Of a stretch of 64,000 nucleotides of DNA, positions 11,344 to 20,696 are shown in pieces (the stretch's first letter is position 1; the number at the start of each line of letters is the position of its first letter). The stretch is from Janthinobacterium rivuli. Lineage in GTDB: Bacteria; Pseudomonadota; Gammaproteobacteria; Burkholderiales; Burkholderiaceae_D. The notes below the pieces were generated by a model that saw only the letters and a program-made list of their open reading frames with translations, did not search any database and was not told the origin of the DNA. A program made the translations under genes and the position numbers. The DNA lies in assembly GCF_009208735.1 (NCBI RefSeq), contig NZ_WFLJ01000002.1:124001-188000 (forward strand), in the 5' to 3' direction.

Positions 11344-12962
11344 AAGAAGGTTTCCGCCAGTCGATGGCATGGCTGCACACCTGGTCCGGCCTGCTCGTCT
11401 GCTGGATCTTGCTGCTGGTGTTTTGCGCCGGCACGGCCAGCTACTACCGCAATGAAATCACCTTGTGGATGCAGCCCGAATTGCATGGCGCCGCCGCCAG
11501 CCAGGTGAGCACCGAGGAAGCGGCCAAGGTGGCGCAGCAGGCGATGCAGGAACGCGCCCAAGGCGCCACGCGCTGGTTCATCAGCCTGCCCGGCGAGCGC
11601 AGTCCCGCCACGCAACTGGGCTGGAGCAAGCCATCGCAACCGGGTGAAAAGAAACGCGGACGGCGCGGCAATTTTCATAGCGAAAAAGCCGATCCGGCCA
11701 CGGGCGAGGTGCTGTCCAAGCCGCGCGAGACGCGCGGCGGCGAATTCCTCTACCGCCTGCACTTCGACCTGCACTACATGTCGGCCATCTGGGCCCGCTG
11801 GATCGTGGGTTTCTGCGCCATGTTCATGTTCGTTGCCATCATCAGCGGCATCGTCACGCACAAGCGCATCTTCAAGGACCTGTTTACCTTCCGGCCGAAA
11901 AAGGGCCAGCGCTCGTGGCTCGACGCGCACAACGTGACGGCCGTGCTGGCCCTGCCCTATCACATCATGATCACCTACACGGGACTGGTCACCCTGATGT
12001 TCCTGTACATGCCGTCCGGCGCCACGGCCGCCTACAAGGGCGATCAGGACGCCTTCTTCGCCGAAGCGTTTCCCGGCCGTTCGGGCGACAGCAAGCCGGC
12101 CGGCGTGGCCGCGCCCCTGACGCCGTTCGCGCCCCTCGTGCGCCAGGCGGAACAGCACTGGGGCGGCAAGGTCGAGCGCATCTCCGTGAACCACCCGGGC
12201 GACGCCAACGCCACCATTTCGCTGACGCGCGCCGGGGGACGCGACATGTCGTCGAAGCAGCCGTCGATGGAGTTCGATGGCGTGTCCGGCAAGTTGCTGG
12301 CCACCGATGGCGACACGCAGCCCGGCGCGGCCGCCACGCACGGCGTGATGGTTGGCCTGCACGTCGCGCATTTCGGCGGACCGCTGCTGCGCGCCCTGTT
12401 CTTCCTGTCAGGCCTGGCCGGCTGCGCCATGGTCGCCACGGGCGCCCTGCTGTGGGCCGTCAAGACGCGCCAGAAGCAGGCCAAGGCGCTGGCCGCCGGC
12501 AAGCGCGCCAGCTTCGGCCTGCGCCTGGTGGAAGCGCTCAACATCGGCGCCATCGCCGGCATGCCGATCGCCTTCGGCGCCTACTTCTGGGCCAACCGCC
12601 TGCTGCCGGTGGCGATGGAAGAGCGCTCGAAGGAGGAAATCGCCTGCTTCTTCGGCGCCTGGGCCCTGGCCGCCATCATCGCCCAGCTGCGCCCCTCGCG
12701 CGCCATGTGGCGCATGCAGCTGGCCGCCGGCGCCTTCCTGCTGGCGTCGCTGCCCGTGCTGAACGTCTTCACCACCAGTTCGCACCTGGGCGTGACCCTG
12801 TTCCTGGGCCGCGGCCCCGTGGCGGTGGCCGCCTTCGACCTGGTGGTACTGGTGCTGGGCCTGGGCCTCGCGTATGCGGCGTTCAAGCTGAAACCGCTGC
12901 CCATGAAGGCGGCCAAAACCACACCCGCCGCCAAGCCGGCAACGACGATGGAGGCCGCATGA
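11340..12962 (+). CDS. PepSY-associated TM protein (siderophore-iron reductase family)
   Basis: Inner-membrane protein of 540 residues, related at family level to PiuB/FoxB/FpvG-type proteins, which are linked to releasing or reducing iron from siderophores. The start at 11340 gives the family N-terminus: a helix with Trp-Leu-His-x-Trp-Ser-Gly-Leu (residues 11-18), His being a candidate haem ligand. A long periplasmic region follows, then further helices at ~165-190, ~205-230 and ~345-370. A cluster of four to five helices occupies the C-terminal third, ending in a Lys/Ala/Pro-rich tail. Upstream and downstream overlaps (ATGA both sides) tie it into the operon. A reductase function here is inference from the family. 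Confidence 0.85.
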   Translation: MKEGFRQSMAWLHTWSGLLVCWILLLVFCAGTASYYRNEITLWMQPELHGAAASQVSTEEAAKVAQQAMQERAQGATRWFISLPGERSPATQLGWSKPSQPGEKKRGRRGNFHSEKADPATGEVLSKPRETRGGEFLYRLHFDLHYMSAIWARWIVGFCAMFMFVAIISGIVTHKRIFKDLFTFRPKKGQRSWLDAHNVTAVLALPYHIMITYTGLVTLMFLYMPSGATAAYKGDQDAFFAEAFPGRSGDSKPAGVAAPLTPFAPLVRQAEQHWGGKVERISVNHPGDANATISLTRAGGRDMSSKQPSMEFDGVSGKLLATDGDTQPGAAATHGVMVGLHVAHFGGPLLRALFFLSGLAGCAMVATGALLWAVKTRQKQAKALAAGKRASFGLRLVEALNIGAIAGMPIAFGAYFWANRLLPVAMEERSKEEIACFFGAWALAAIIAQLRPSRAMWRMQLAAGAFLLASLPVLNVFTTSSHLGVTLFLGRGPVAVAAFDLVVLVLGLGLAYAAFKLKPLPMKAAKTTPAAKPATTMEAA

Positions 12963-13330
12963 TGGAGCTGTTAGCCAACTTCCTCGTCTTAGCCCTGTGC
13001 TACGCGGGCCTGTCGTCGCTGTGCCTGGCGATGGACCGCCACTACGCCGACCTGCACGGACGCGGCGCCGAGCCGCCCGCGTCGCTGCGCCGCCGCCTGC
13101 AGTGGGCTGGCTGGCTGGCGCTGGCGGCCGGCCTGGCCTGGGCCATGCACATCGCCGGCGGCGGCTATGGCCTCGTCTACTGGGTCGGCAGCCTGACGGG
13201 CTGCGGCTTGCTGCTGATCTGGCTGCTGCCGTATGCGCCGCACCAGGCCATGCGCCTGGCGCGCGTTACCGGCGGCGCTGCCGTGCTGGCTGCCGTGCTG
13301 CTGGCGGCGCTGTCCGTCAGGCCGGGCTAG
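12959..13330 (+). CDS. DUF3325 small inner-membrane protein
   Basis: A 123-residue membrane protein: helix 1 (residues 4-24), a short charged loop with an Asp-Arg-His motif, then helices ~50-67, 73-91 and 101-118. It is the last gene of the Fur-controlled operon. It starts inside the stop of the PepSY gene (ATG at 12959; a second ATG at 12962). DUF3325 proteins usually accompany PepSY and DUF3649 genes, so they probably act together. It overlaps the convergent GGDEF gene by 14 bases. Confidence 0.78.
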   Translation: MMELLANFLVLALCYAGLSSLCLAMDRHYADLHGRGAEPPASLRRRLQWAGWLALAAGLAWAMHIAGGGYGLVYWVGSLTGCGLLLIWLLPYAPHQAMRLARVTGGAAVLAAVLLAALSVRPG

Positions 13331-15125
13331 GCGACTTGAGCAGCGCCTCGATGCCCTCGGGCGCCATGGCGCGGCCGAGAAAATAGCCAAACGCCTCGTC
13401 GCAGCCCATCTCGGCCAGCAGTTCCAGCTGCTCGCCGCTTTCCACGCCGCCGGCGATGGTGCGCAGTCCGAGCGTGCGCGCCATCGCCACGATGGCGCGC
13501 ACCATAGCGCCGTCGTTGCCTGGCTTGCCCACGTCGTCGACGAAGCACTTTTCGATCTTCACGGCATCCGTGGGAAAGCGTTTCAGGTAATTGAGCGAAG
13601 CGTCGCCCGTGCCGAAATCGCTGATGGCGATCGCCATGCCCAGCTGGCGGAACTGGCGCAATATCAGCTCGCAGTTCTGGTTGCGGTCGATCAGGATGCC
13701 GGCGGCGATTTCCAGCTCGATGCAATGCCCGGGCACGCCGGCCGCCTCCAGCGCGGCGGCGACATTGCGCGCGATATCGCGCTGGTAGAACTGGCGTGCC
13801 GACAGGCTGACGGACACGGTCAGCATCTGCCCCTGCGCGATCCAGCTGCGCGCCTGTTCCACCGCCGTGGCCATCACCCAGGCCCCCACCGGCAGGATCA
13901 GGGCGCTTTCCTCCAGCACCGGCAAGAAGTCGAGCGGCATCATCAGGCCCAGTTCCGGGTGCTTCCAGCGCAGCAGCGCCTTCACGCCCGTGATCGTGCG
14001 CGTCTTCAAGTCCATGCGCGGCTGGTAGAACAGGGCGAACTCGTCGCGTTCGAGCGCGTGGCGCAGGGCCGTCTCGAGGATGGTGCGCGAATACGATTGC
14101 GTCTGCATGCGCGGCGCGTAGCGCAAACAGGTGCCCGGCGCGTGGCGCTTGGCCGCGTACATGGCCAGGTCGGCCTTCTCGATCAGCGCATTGACGTCGT
14201 CGTCGTCGTCCGGGTACAGGGCCACGCCCACGCTGGCCGCCACCGACAGGCTGTATTCGCCGATGACGAAGGGCGCGGCGATGGCGCCGACGATTTTCTC
14301 GGCCACCCGCTCCGCATCGTGCGCCGTGCGCAATTCCGTCAGCAGGATGATGAACTCGTCGCCGCCCTGGCGCGCCACCGTGTCGACCTTGCGCACGCAC
14401 TGCTGCACCCGGCGCGCGAACTCCGTCAGCACCTGGTCGCCCACGTCGTGCCCCAGGCTGTCGTTGATGGATTTGAAGCGGTCGATGTCGACGAACAGCA
14501 CCGCCAGCAACGCCTGGTGGCGGCGCGCATAGGCGATGCCGTGCTCGAAGCGGATCTGGAAATGCAGGCGGTTCGGCAACCCCGTCAAGCCGTCGTGGTG
14601 GGCGATGAATTCCAGTTGCTGCTCGGCGCGCCGGCGCGCCGACACATCGTGCAGCAGCAGCACCGCGCCGCCCTGCGCCAGCGGCGCGCAGCTGTATTGC
14701 ACGTCGATGCGTTTGCCATCGAGATGGCGCAGCAGCACGGCGCCGCGCACCACCTCCAGCACTTCCTGCCGCGCCACGCAATCGCGCACCTGGCGCGCCG
14801 CATCGACGGGCGTACCGTCATGGAACAGCGGCAGCAGCTGCGTCACGGGCTGGCCCAGTCCATCGTCGCCCAGCCGTCCGCCCATGGCGCTGGCGCGGGG
14901 ATTCAGGTAGCGCACCACGCCGTCGTGGTCCGTGCCGATCACGGCCGCCGGCAAGGCATGCAGCAGCGCCAGCGCATCGGCCATGCGCCGCGCCTGCGCC
15001 GCCTGCAGCACCACGCCCGTCGCATGGCGCAGGCGCCACGTGCGCGCCGCCTGCCACTGGCAGGCCAGCAGCACGCTCAGCATCACGGCCAGGGTCAGGC
15101 ACAGGGCCAGCAGCAGCGCCGTCAT
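13317..15125 (-). CDS. PAS-GGDEF-EAL protein, active-looking GGDEF, degenerate EAL
   Basis: Cyclic-di-GMP signalling protein, 602 residues. It has one N-terminal helix (3-22), a PAS-like domain (~48-165), GGDEF (~175-335) and an EAL domain (~345-600). The GGDEF motif is intact (254-258) with an RxxD inhibitory site exactly five residues before it (245-248), so synthesis with product feedback is expected. The EAL domain is not catalytic. The motif reads Lys-Ala-Leu (382-384); the Asn of the SVNLSA motif is Ser; the Glu of the E-x-T-E motif is Ala; the first Asp of DDFG is Ser; AEGVE reads AGGVE; and the Gln before Gly-Tyr is Phe. Only the second Asp and the Lys remain. It is probably a cyclase with a c-di-GMP-binding or protein-binding module. 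Confidence 0.9.
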   Translation of the reverse strand: MTALLLALCLTLAVMLSVLLACQWQAARTWRLRHATGVVLQAAQARRMADALALLHALPAAVIGTDHDGVVRYLNPRASAMGGRLGDDGLGQPVTQLLPLFHDGTPVDAARQVRDCVARQEVLEVVRGAVLLRHLDGKRIDVQYSCAPLAQGGAVLLLHDVSARRRAEQQLEFIAHHDGLTGLPNRLHFQIRFEHGIAYARRHQALLAVLFVDIDRFKSINDSLGHDVGDQVLTEFARRVQQCVRKVDTVARQGGDEFIILLTELRTAHDAERVAEKIVGAIAAPFVIGEYSLSVAASVGVALYPDDDDDVNALIEKADLAMYAAKRHAPGTCLRYAPRMQTQSYSRTILETALRHALERDEFALFYQPRMDLKTRTITGVKALLRWKHPELGLMMPLDFLPVLEESALILPVGAWVMATAVEQARSWIAQGQMLTVSVSLSARQFYQRDIARNVAAALEAAGVPGHCIELEIAAGILIDRNQNCELILRQFRQLGMAIAISDFGTGDASLNYLKRFPTDAVKIEKCFVDDVGKPGNDGAMVRAIVAMARTLGLRTIAGGVESGEQLELLAEMGCDEAFGYFLGRAMAPEGIEALLKSPSPA

Positions 15126-15294
15126 GCGTCACCCGGCAGGCAAGAGATGGAAGACATGCTTTTCCTTTGCAACGCGCGCCATGCGGCCGGGCGCAGAACC
15201 ATGCGGAAAGGAAATAGTATAAGAATTTCGGCGCGATAGTTGCCTGATGGGGCGCCGCTTGACTGGCGTCAAGCGGCACGGCGGCACGCCCGCG

Positions 15295-16923
15295 TCAGGC
15301 CAGCGACAGCTTCCGCGCCGGGGCGCCGCCCGCCGGTACGGCCACGCCGGGCGTCCCGTGCAGCTTGAAGATGCTGACGGCGTCGGCCAGGCTGGCCGCC
15401 TGCTGCTGCAGCGCATCCGCGGCGGCGGCGGCCTGCTCCACCAGCGCCGCGTTCTGCTGCGTCACGCCATCCATCTGGCTGATGGCGATGCTGATCTGCT
15501 CGATGCCGTCGCGCTGCTCCACGCTGGCCACGGCGATCTCGCCGATGATGGCGTTGACGCGCTGCACGCTGCTCACCACGTCATCCATCGTGCGCCCCGC
15601 CTGGCCGGCCAGCACGCTGCCCTCTTCCACCGTGCGCACGGATTCGCCGATCAGTTGCTTGATTTCCATGGCCGCCGCTGCCGAGCGGTGCGCCAGGCTG
15701 CGCACTTCCGTCGCCACGACGGCGAAACCGCGTCCCTGCTCGCCCGCGCGCGCCGCTTCCACGGCCGCATTCAGGGCCAGGATATTCGTCTGGAAAGCGA
15801 TGCCGTCGATGACGGCGATGATGTCGACGATGCGCTTCGACGAGGCATTGATATGGCTCATGGTCTGCACCACCTGCGCCACGGCCTCGCCACCGCGCTG
15901 CGCCACGTCGGACGCGCCGCCGGCCAGCTGGCGCGCCTGGTCGGCGTTGTCGTTATTCTGCCGCACGGTGGACGTCAGCTCGATCATCGAGGCGGCCGTC
16001 TCTTCCAGTGAGCTGGCCTGCTCTTCCGTGCGCGAAGACAGGTCCATATTGCCGCTGGCAATTTCGCTCGACGCCGTGGCGATGGCGTCCGTGCCGGCGC
16101 GCACGCGGCCCACGATGGCGGCCAGGTTGCCGCTCATCGCCTTCAAGGCGCGCAGCAGGTCGCCGATTTCATCGCGGCTGCCGTCGGCCACGACGGCGCG
16201 CAAGTCGCCCGCCGCCACCTGCTGGGCGATGCCGACGGCCGCGCCCAGCGGCACGGTGATGCTGCGGATCAGCCACCACACGGTGACGCTGCCGATGACC
16301 AGGGTCACCAGCACGGTGGCCAGCATGGCGATGCTGGCGCTGCGGTGCGCAGCCGCATCCTGCTCCTTCATCTGCGCCATCAGACTGTGCGACTGCTTGC
16401 CGATGACGGCGACGATGGCGTCGATCTGGCGCGTCGGCTCGCGGTCCATGCCCTTGACCAGCGCATCGACGGTCTGGGCGCTGTCGGCGCGCGCGCCGTC
16501 ATACTTTTGCAAAGCCGCCAGGTAGCTCACGCCCAGCGCGTCGTGCGCCTGCAGCGCCTGCTCCACGGGCGCCGTGTCGAGTTTTAATGCGCCCATCATC
16601 GCCTGCAGGCTTTTCAATTCCTTGCGCGTCTGCGCGCCACTGGTGACGAAGGCCTCGCGGTAGCGCTGGAAGGCGGCCGCATCGCCGCCGCGCAGCAGGA
16701 TGTTTTTCCATTCCTGCACCTGGATCTTGAATTCCACCTGCGCGCTGCGCGCCGCGTCCACCGCTTCCGTCAGGGCCACGGAGCGCTGCATGGCGTCCGC
16801 GCTGCGCGCGCTGGCCGCGTCGAGCGCGCTCCAGCCGCGCACGCCAACGAACACCAGCGCAAGAAAGAAGAAGGCGCCCAACAGACCCAGGCGGACGGAG
16901 ATTTTCAGATTCGCAAGTTGCAT
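15295..16923 (-). CDS. Methyl-accepting chemotaxis protein
   Basis: Membrane chemoreceptor of 542 residues. The start at 16923 has GGGAG just upstream and gives Met-Gln-Leu-Ala-Asn-Leu-Lys-Ile followed by TM1 (~10-30). A four-helix-bundle periplasmic sensor occupies ~31-190, then TM2 (~192-212), HAMP and a cytoplasmic signalling coiled coil. The tip sequence ([12 protein letters not shown]) and flanking Glu-Ala-Ala-Arg-Ala-Gly-Glu are canonical. Methylation segments lie on both sides ([11 protein letters not shown]). The C-terminus ends Lys-Leu-Ser-Leu-Ala without the NWETF-type CheR/CheB tether. Ligand unknown. The 226 bases between this start and xylB hold no gene. Confidence 0.93.
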   Translation of the reverse strand: MQLANLKISVRLGLLGAFFFLALVFVGVRGWSALDAASARSADAMQRSVALTEAVDAARSAQVEFKIQVQEWKNILLRGGDAAAFQRYREAFVTSGAQTRKELKSLQAMMGALKLDTAPVEQALQAHDALGVSYLAALQKYDGARADSAQTVDALVKGMDREPTRQIDAIVAVIGKQSHSLMAQMKEQDAAAHRSASIAMLATVLVTLVIGSVTVWWLIRSITVPLGAAVGIAQQVAAGDLRAVVADGSRDEIGDLLRALKAMSGNLAAIVGRVRAGTDAIATASSEIASGNMDLSSRTEEQASSLEETAASMIELTSTVRQNNDNADQARQLAGGASDVAQRGGEAVAQVVQTMSHINASSKRIVDIIAVIDGIAFQTNILALNAAVEAARAGEQGRGFAVVATEVRSLAHRSAAAAMEIKQLIGESVRTVEEGSVLAGQAGRTMDDVVSSVQRVNAIIGEIAVASVEQRDGIEQISIAISQMDGVTQQNAALVEQAAAAADALQQQAASLADAVSIFKLHGTPGVAVPAGGAPARKLSLA

Positions 16924-17149
16924 GTGTTTCTCCCGACGGCAAGAACAGGATGGCAACAAAGGCGCCGCCGAATCTATCCAATTCTCACCAAATAAGGAAA
17001 TCATGCGGCGCGCCCCGTGAAAAACCAAGCGGCGCTTTCGCTAAAGAAACACTTTCAACATAGAAACAACAAATTACACGGGAAGGTTGACTGTCTGGCC
17101 ATATTGCCGCGCCCGCAGGATGGTCAGGCGGGCAATCTTGCCAGCGGCC

Positions 17150-18622
17150 TCAGCGCGCCGCGGCCGCTCCCGCGAACTCCGCGCGCAGCAGCGGATACAG
17201 CCGCCGGTAGCGCGCCAGGCGCTCGTCGAGCACGGCGCACGCCTGCGGCGCCACCGTTTCCTGCACGGCCGGGCGCGTGCACACCTGCGCGGGCGGCAAG
17301 CCCGTCACCGCCATCTGCGCCAGGCGCGCCGCGCCCAGGGTGCCGCCGGCCACGCCGTGGTCGTGGCGCAGCACGTTCAGACCGGAGGCATTCGCGCACA
17401 GCTGGGCCCAGAAACGGCTGCGCGAACCGCCGCCCACGAACGACGCCTCTTCCAGTCGCGTGCCAGCGCTGCGCAGAGCCGCATTGCCGTCGGCCATGGC
17501 AAAGGCCACGCCTTCCATCACGCTGTAGGCCAGTTCCGCGCGCCCATGTTCCGTCGACAGGCCGAAAAACACGCCGCGCGCGGACGCATCGTTGTGCGGC
17601 GTGCGTTCGCCGCTCAAATACGGCAGGAAGACGGGTGCCGAGCGCGCCTCGACGCGTTCGGCCAGGTTCACCAGTTCGCCGATGTCGGACGACTGCGTCA
17701 GCCGCGCCACCCAGCTGAGGCTGGACGCGGCGCTGAGGATCACGCTCATCTGGTGCCAGCGCTCGGGCAGGCAATGGCAAAACGCGTGCACGCCCTGGCC
17801 CGGATTCGGCGCGAAGCCGTCGCTGCCGGCGAACAGCACGCCGGACGTGCCCAGCGACAGCAAGCCGGCGCCCGGCTCCACCACGCCCAGGCCCACGGCG
17901 GCGGCCGCGTTGTCGCCCGCGCCGCCGGCCAGCAGCACCGTGTGCGCGATGCCCCATTCCTGGCACAGCGAGGATCGCACCTGCGCGGCGCTAGCGCTGC
18001 CTTCGACCAGACGCGGCATGTGCTCGCGCGAGAGGCCGGTGGCGGCCAGCATGCGCTCGGACCAGTCGCGTTTGGCCACGTCCAGCCACAGGGTGCCGGA
18101 AGCGTCGGACATGTCGGACACATACTCGCCCGTCAGGCGCAGGGCCACGTAATCCTTGGGCAGCAAGACCTTGGCCGTGGCGCGGAACAGCGGCGGCTCG
18201 TATTTTTGCAGCCACAGCAGCTTGGGCGCCGTGAAGCCGGGCATGGCCTGGTTGCCCGTGATGGCGCGCGACTCGGGCACCAGCGCTTCCAGTTCCACGC
18301 ATTCGGCAAACGCGCGCGTGTCGTTCCACAGGATGGCGGCGCGCAGCACGTGCTGCTGCTTGTCGAGCAGGGTGGCGCCATGCATCTGGCCCGACAGCGC
18401 GATGCCGCGCAAGCCGGAAAACGCCACCGGCTGCGCGGCGCGGATGGCGGCGATGACGTCCAGGGTGGCATGCCACCAGTCCTCGGGATTCTGTTCCGAC
18501 CAGCCGGGATGGGGACTGGAGACGCGCAGGGTCACGCCGGCGCTGGCCAGGATGGCCTGGGCGTCATCGGTGAGGATGGCCTTGACTTCGGAAGTGCCGA
18601 TATCGATACCGAGATAAGTCAT
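17150..18622 (-). CDS. xylB: Xylulokinase
   Basis: Phosphorylates D-xylulose to xylulose-5-phosphate for the pentose phosphate pathway. It is a FGGY kinase of 490 residues. N-terminal phosphate loop Asp-Ile-Gly-Thr-Ser-Glu-Val-Lys (6-13); substrate motif Leu-Ser-Gly-Gln-Met-His-Gly (~73-79), characteristic of XylB; catalytic Asp in Gly-Gly-Ala-Gly-Asp-Asn; nucleotide motif Gly-Gly-Gly-Ser-Arg-Ser. Start at ATG 18622, 17 bases after the AraC regulator gene. It is the last gene of the polyol operon and completes the path: polyol import, oxidation to a ketose, phosphorylation. Confidence 0.94.
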   Translation of the reverse strand: MTYLGIDIGTSEVKAILTDDAQAILASAGVTLRVSSPHPGWSEQNPEDWWHATLDVIAAIRAAQPVAFSGLRGIALSGQMHGATLLDKQQHVLRAAILWNDTRAFAECVELEALVPESRAITGNQAMPGFTAPKLLWLQKYEPPLFRATAKVLLPKDYVALRLTGEYVSDMSDASGTLWLDVAKRDWSERMLAATGLSREHMPRLVEGSASAAQVRSSLCQEWGIAHTVLLAGGAGDNAAAAVGLGVVEPGAGLLSLGTSGVLFAGSDGFAPNPGQGVHAFCHCLPERWHQMSVILSAASSLSWVARLTQSSDIGELVNLAERVEARSAPVFLPYLSGERTPHNDASARGVFFGLSTEHGRAELAYSVMEGVAFAMADGNAALRSAGTRLEEASFVGGGSRSRFWAQLCANASGLNVLRHDHGVAGGTLGAARLAQMAVTGLPPAQVCTRPAVQETVAPQACAVLDERLARYRRLYPLLRAEFAGAAAAR

Positions 18623-18639
18623 TTGATTCCAAAAGAAAG

Positions 18640-19530
18640 TTAAGAATGGCCGTCGCCGGACGGCTCGGGCATGTTCATCAGCAGGCAGGAGCGGAATTTC
18701 GACGGCGACATCTGCTTGTGCGCCAAAAACTGGCGGTTGAAATTGGAGAGGTTGTTGAATCCCGTGCGGTAGCAGATGTCGGTGACCTTCATGTCCGTGT
18801 TCATCAGCAGCTCGCAAGCCAGCGCGATGCGCTCCTGGTTGACGTATTGAATGAACGAGGTGCCCGTGTGCTTGCGGAAGAAACGCGTGAATTTCAGGGT
18901 GTTCATCTCCGCCACGTCGGCCACGTCCTGCTCGCAGAAATCGAGCGTGATGTTCTGCTTGATATAGGCCAGCACCAGGTTGATGGTCGAGGACATGTAG
19001 CGCCCCGCCTGCGCCAGGTAGGTGACGCTGGCCAGCGGGCGCCGCTCGCGGCAGTCGCACAGCTCGCCGAACAGGCGCGTAAACAGCTCGACCCGGCGCA
19101 AGCCCTGCGCCGTCGTCAACTCCTTCATCAGCGGCACCAGGCGCAGGCCCAGCGCATCGGGAAATTGCAAGCCCCTGCCCGCCTCGGCCAGCAGCGCTTT
19201 CAGTGGCGCCATTTCCGGGAACAGCAGCGCGCAACGTTCGATGAAGTCGCTGGAAAACTGCAGCACCAGGTCGCGCTCGGGCAGGACCACGCCTTCCGGC
19301 AGTTCGCTGACCCAGTTGTGCGGCAGGTTCGGCCCCGTCAGGATCAGATTGCCCGCTCCGTAACTGCCGATATGGTCGCCGATGAAGAATTTGCCGCTCG
19401 ACGTGATGATGAAGTGCAGTTCGTACTCGGGATGAAAATGCCATTTTGCCACGGTGTGCGGAAAGCCGTGCGCCCACGCGCGAAACGATTCATGGATCGG
19501 TTTGTGGATCAGTTCCAGGTCAGGCGTCAC
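18640..19530 (-). CDS. AraC family regulator of the polyol operon
   Basis: Probable sugar-alcohol-responsive activator of 296 residues. The N-terminal cupin domain has Trp-His-Phe-His-Pro-Glu-Tyr-Glu-Leu (~30-38), a typical ligand-pocket motif. The C-terminal double helix-turn-helix domain covers ~190-285, with the AraC signature around Ile-Cys-Tyr-Arg-Thr-Gly-Phe-x-x-Leu-Ser-Asn-Phe-Asn-Arg-x-Phe. It starts with GTG (19530), preceded by AAGGGA. It lies within the transport and catabolic operon, between the ATPase and xylB, so it is probably made together with its targets (positive feedback). The size and context recall MtlR of Pseudomonas. Confidence 0.88.
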   Translation of the reverse strand: MTPDLELIHKPIHESFRAWAHGFPHTVAKWHFHPEYELHFIITSSGKFFIGDHIGSYGAGNLILTGPNLPHNWVSELPEGVVLPERDLVLQFSSDFIERCALLFPEMAPLKALLAEAGRGLQFPDALGLRLVPLMKELTTAQGLRRVELFTRLFGELCDCRERRPLASVTYLAQAGRYMSSTINLVLAYIKQNITLDFCEQDVADVAEMNTLKFTRFFRKHTGTSFIQYVNQERIALACELLMNTDMKVTDICYRTGFNNLSNFNRQFLAHKQMSPSKFRSCLLMNMPEPSGDGHS

Positions 19531-19572
19531 GGCAGTTCCCTTGCACGGTCTCGGTCCCCTATTTTAACGACT

Positions 19573-20694
19573 TCAGCCCGCGGCCACCGCCAGCCCGCTG
19601 TCGGCGTCGAACAGATGCATGTGTTCCTCGTCGAAAGCCAGCGCCAGGGTCTGCCCTACCTGCGCCGCGCTGTTGGCCGCATTCGCCGGCAGCAGGGCCG
19701 ACAAGGTCAAGGCGCCGCACTGAAAGCTGATCAGCGCTTCGGCGCCCAGCAGCTCGACCAGGTCGATCGCGCACGCCAGGCCATGCGTGCCCGCCGGCTC
19801 CTGCGTTCGTGCCTGCGCTGGCGCCGCGCGCAAGTGATTCGGGCGCAGGCCGAAGACCACGCGCATGCCCGCCGGCAGCGCGGCGAAGCGGGGCGAAATC
19901 AATGGCCAGCGGTAGCCGGCGCACACGAGCACCGTTTGCCCGCCTTCCTTTTCGACGACGCCATCGATGAAGTTCATGGCCGGCGTGCCGATGAAGCCTG
20001 CCGCGAACAGCGTGCGCGGATGGTTGTACAGGTCCGCCGGCGTGCCGATCTGCTCGATATGTCCGCCCTTCATCAGCACCACGCGGTCGGCCAGGGTCAT
20101 CGCTTCCAGCTGGTCGTGCGTGACGTACAGGGTGGTGGTGCGCAGGCGCCGGTGCAAGCGCTTGATGTCGGCGCGCAGCTGCGCGCGCAGCTTGGCGTCG
20201 AGGTTCGACAGCGGCTCGTCGAACAGAAACACTTGCGGCGTCTTGATCATGGCGCGCGCAATCGCCGTGCGCTGCTGCTGGCCGCCCGACATGGCGCGCG
20301 GCTTGCGATCGAGCAGGCTGTCCAGGCTGAGGATGGCCGCCACCTCGCGCACGCGGCGCTCGATCTCGTCGTTCGGCACTTTCAGGCGGCGCAGGCCGAA
20401 GGCGATATTGTCGTACACCGTCATGTGCGGATACAGCGCGTAGTTCTGGAACACCATCGCCACGTTGCGCGCGCGGGGCGGCAAATCGTTGACGACGGCG
20501 CCGCCGATCAGCAGCTCGCCGCCGCTGATGTCTTCCAGGCCCGCGATCATGCGCAGCAGGGTCGACTTGCCGCAGCCCGATGGCCCCAGCAGGACGATGA
20601 ATTCGCCGTCATCGATGTCCAGGTCGAACGGCTGCAGCACGGCCGTCTTCTCGTCATACGTCTTGTGCAGCTGCCTGCAGGCGATATTTGCCAT
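19573..20694 (-). CDS. Sugar-alcohol ABC importer ATPase (MalK/UgpC/SmoK class)
   Basis: Cytoplasmic ATPase driving the importer, 373 residues. Walker A Gly-Pro-Ser-Gly-Cys-Gly-Lys-Ser-Thr (~37-45), signature Met-Ser-Gly-Gly-Gln-Gln-Gln-Arg (Met and Gln replace the usual Leu and Arg), Walker B Val-Phe-Leu-Phe-Asp-Glu-Pro, and H-loop Val-Thr-His-Asp. A C-terminal TOBE/regulatory domain (~240-373) is typical of CUT1 systems. It is separated by two bases from the dehydrogenase gene upstream in the operon. Confidence 0.93.
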   Translation of the reverse strand: MANIACRQLHKTYDEKTAVLQPFDLDIDDGEFIVLLGPSGCGKSTLLRMIAGLEDISGGELLIGGAVVNDLPPRARNVAMVFQNYALYPHMTVYDNIAFGLRRLKVPNDEIERRVREVAAILSLDSLLDRKPRAMSGGQQQRTAIARAMIKTPQVFLFDEPLSNLDAKLRAQLRADIKRLHRRLRTTTLYVTHDQLEAMTLADRVVLMKGGHIEQIGTPADLYNHPRTLFAAGFIGTPAMNFIDGVVEKEGGQTVLVCAGYRWPLISPRFAALPAGMRVVFGLRPNHLRAAPAQARTQEPAGTHGLACAIDLVELLGAEALISFQCGALTLSALLPANAANSAAQVGQTLALAFDEEHMHLFDADSGLAVAAG

Positions 20695-20696
20695 GA

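Noticed and set aside
17150..19477. Single 775-codon frame joining xylulokinase to upstream sequence
   Set aside because: The upstream part is the AraC gene read in the wrong frame; xylB has its own start at 18622.
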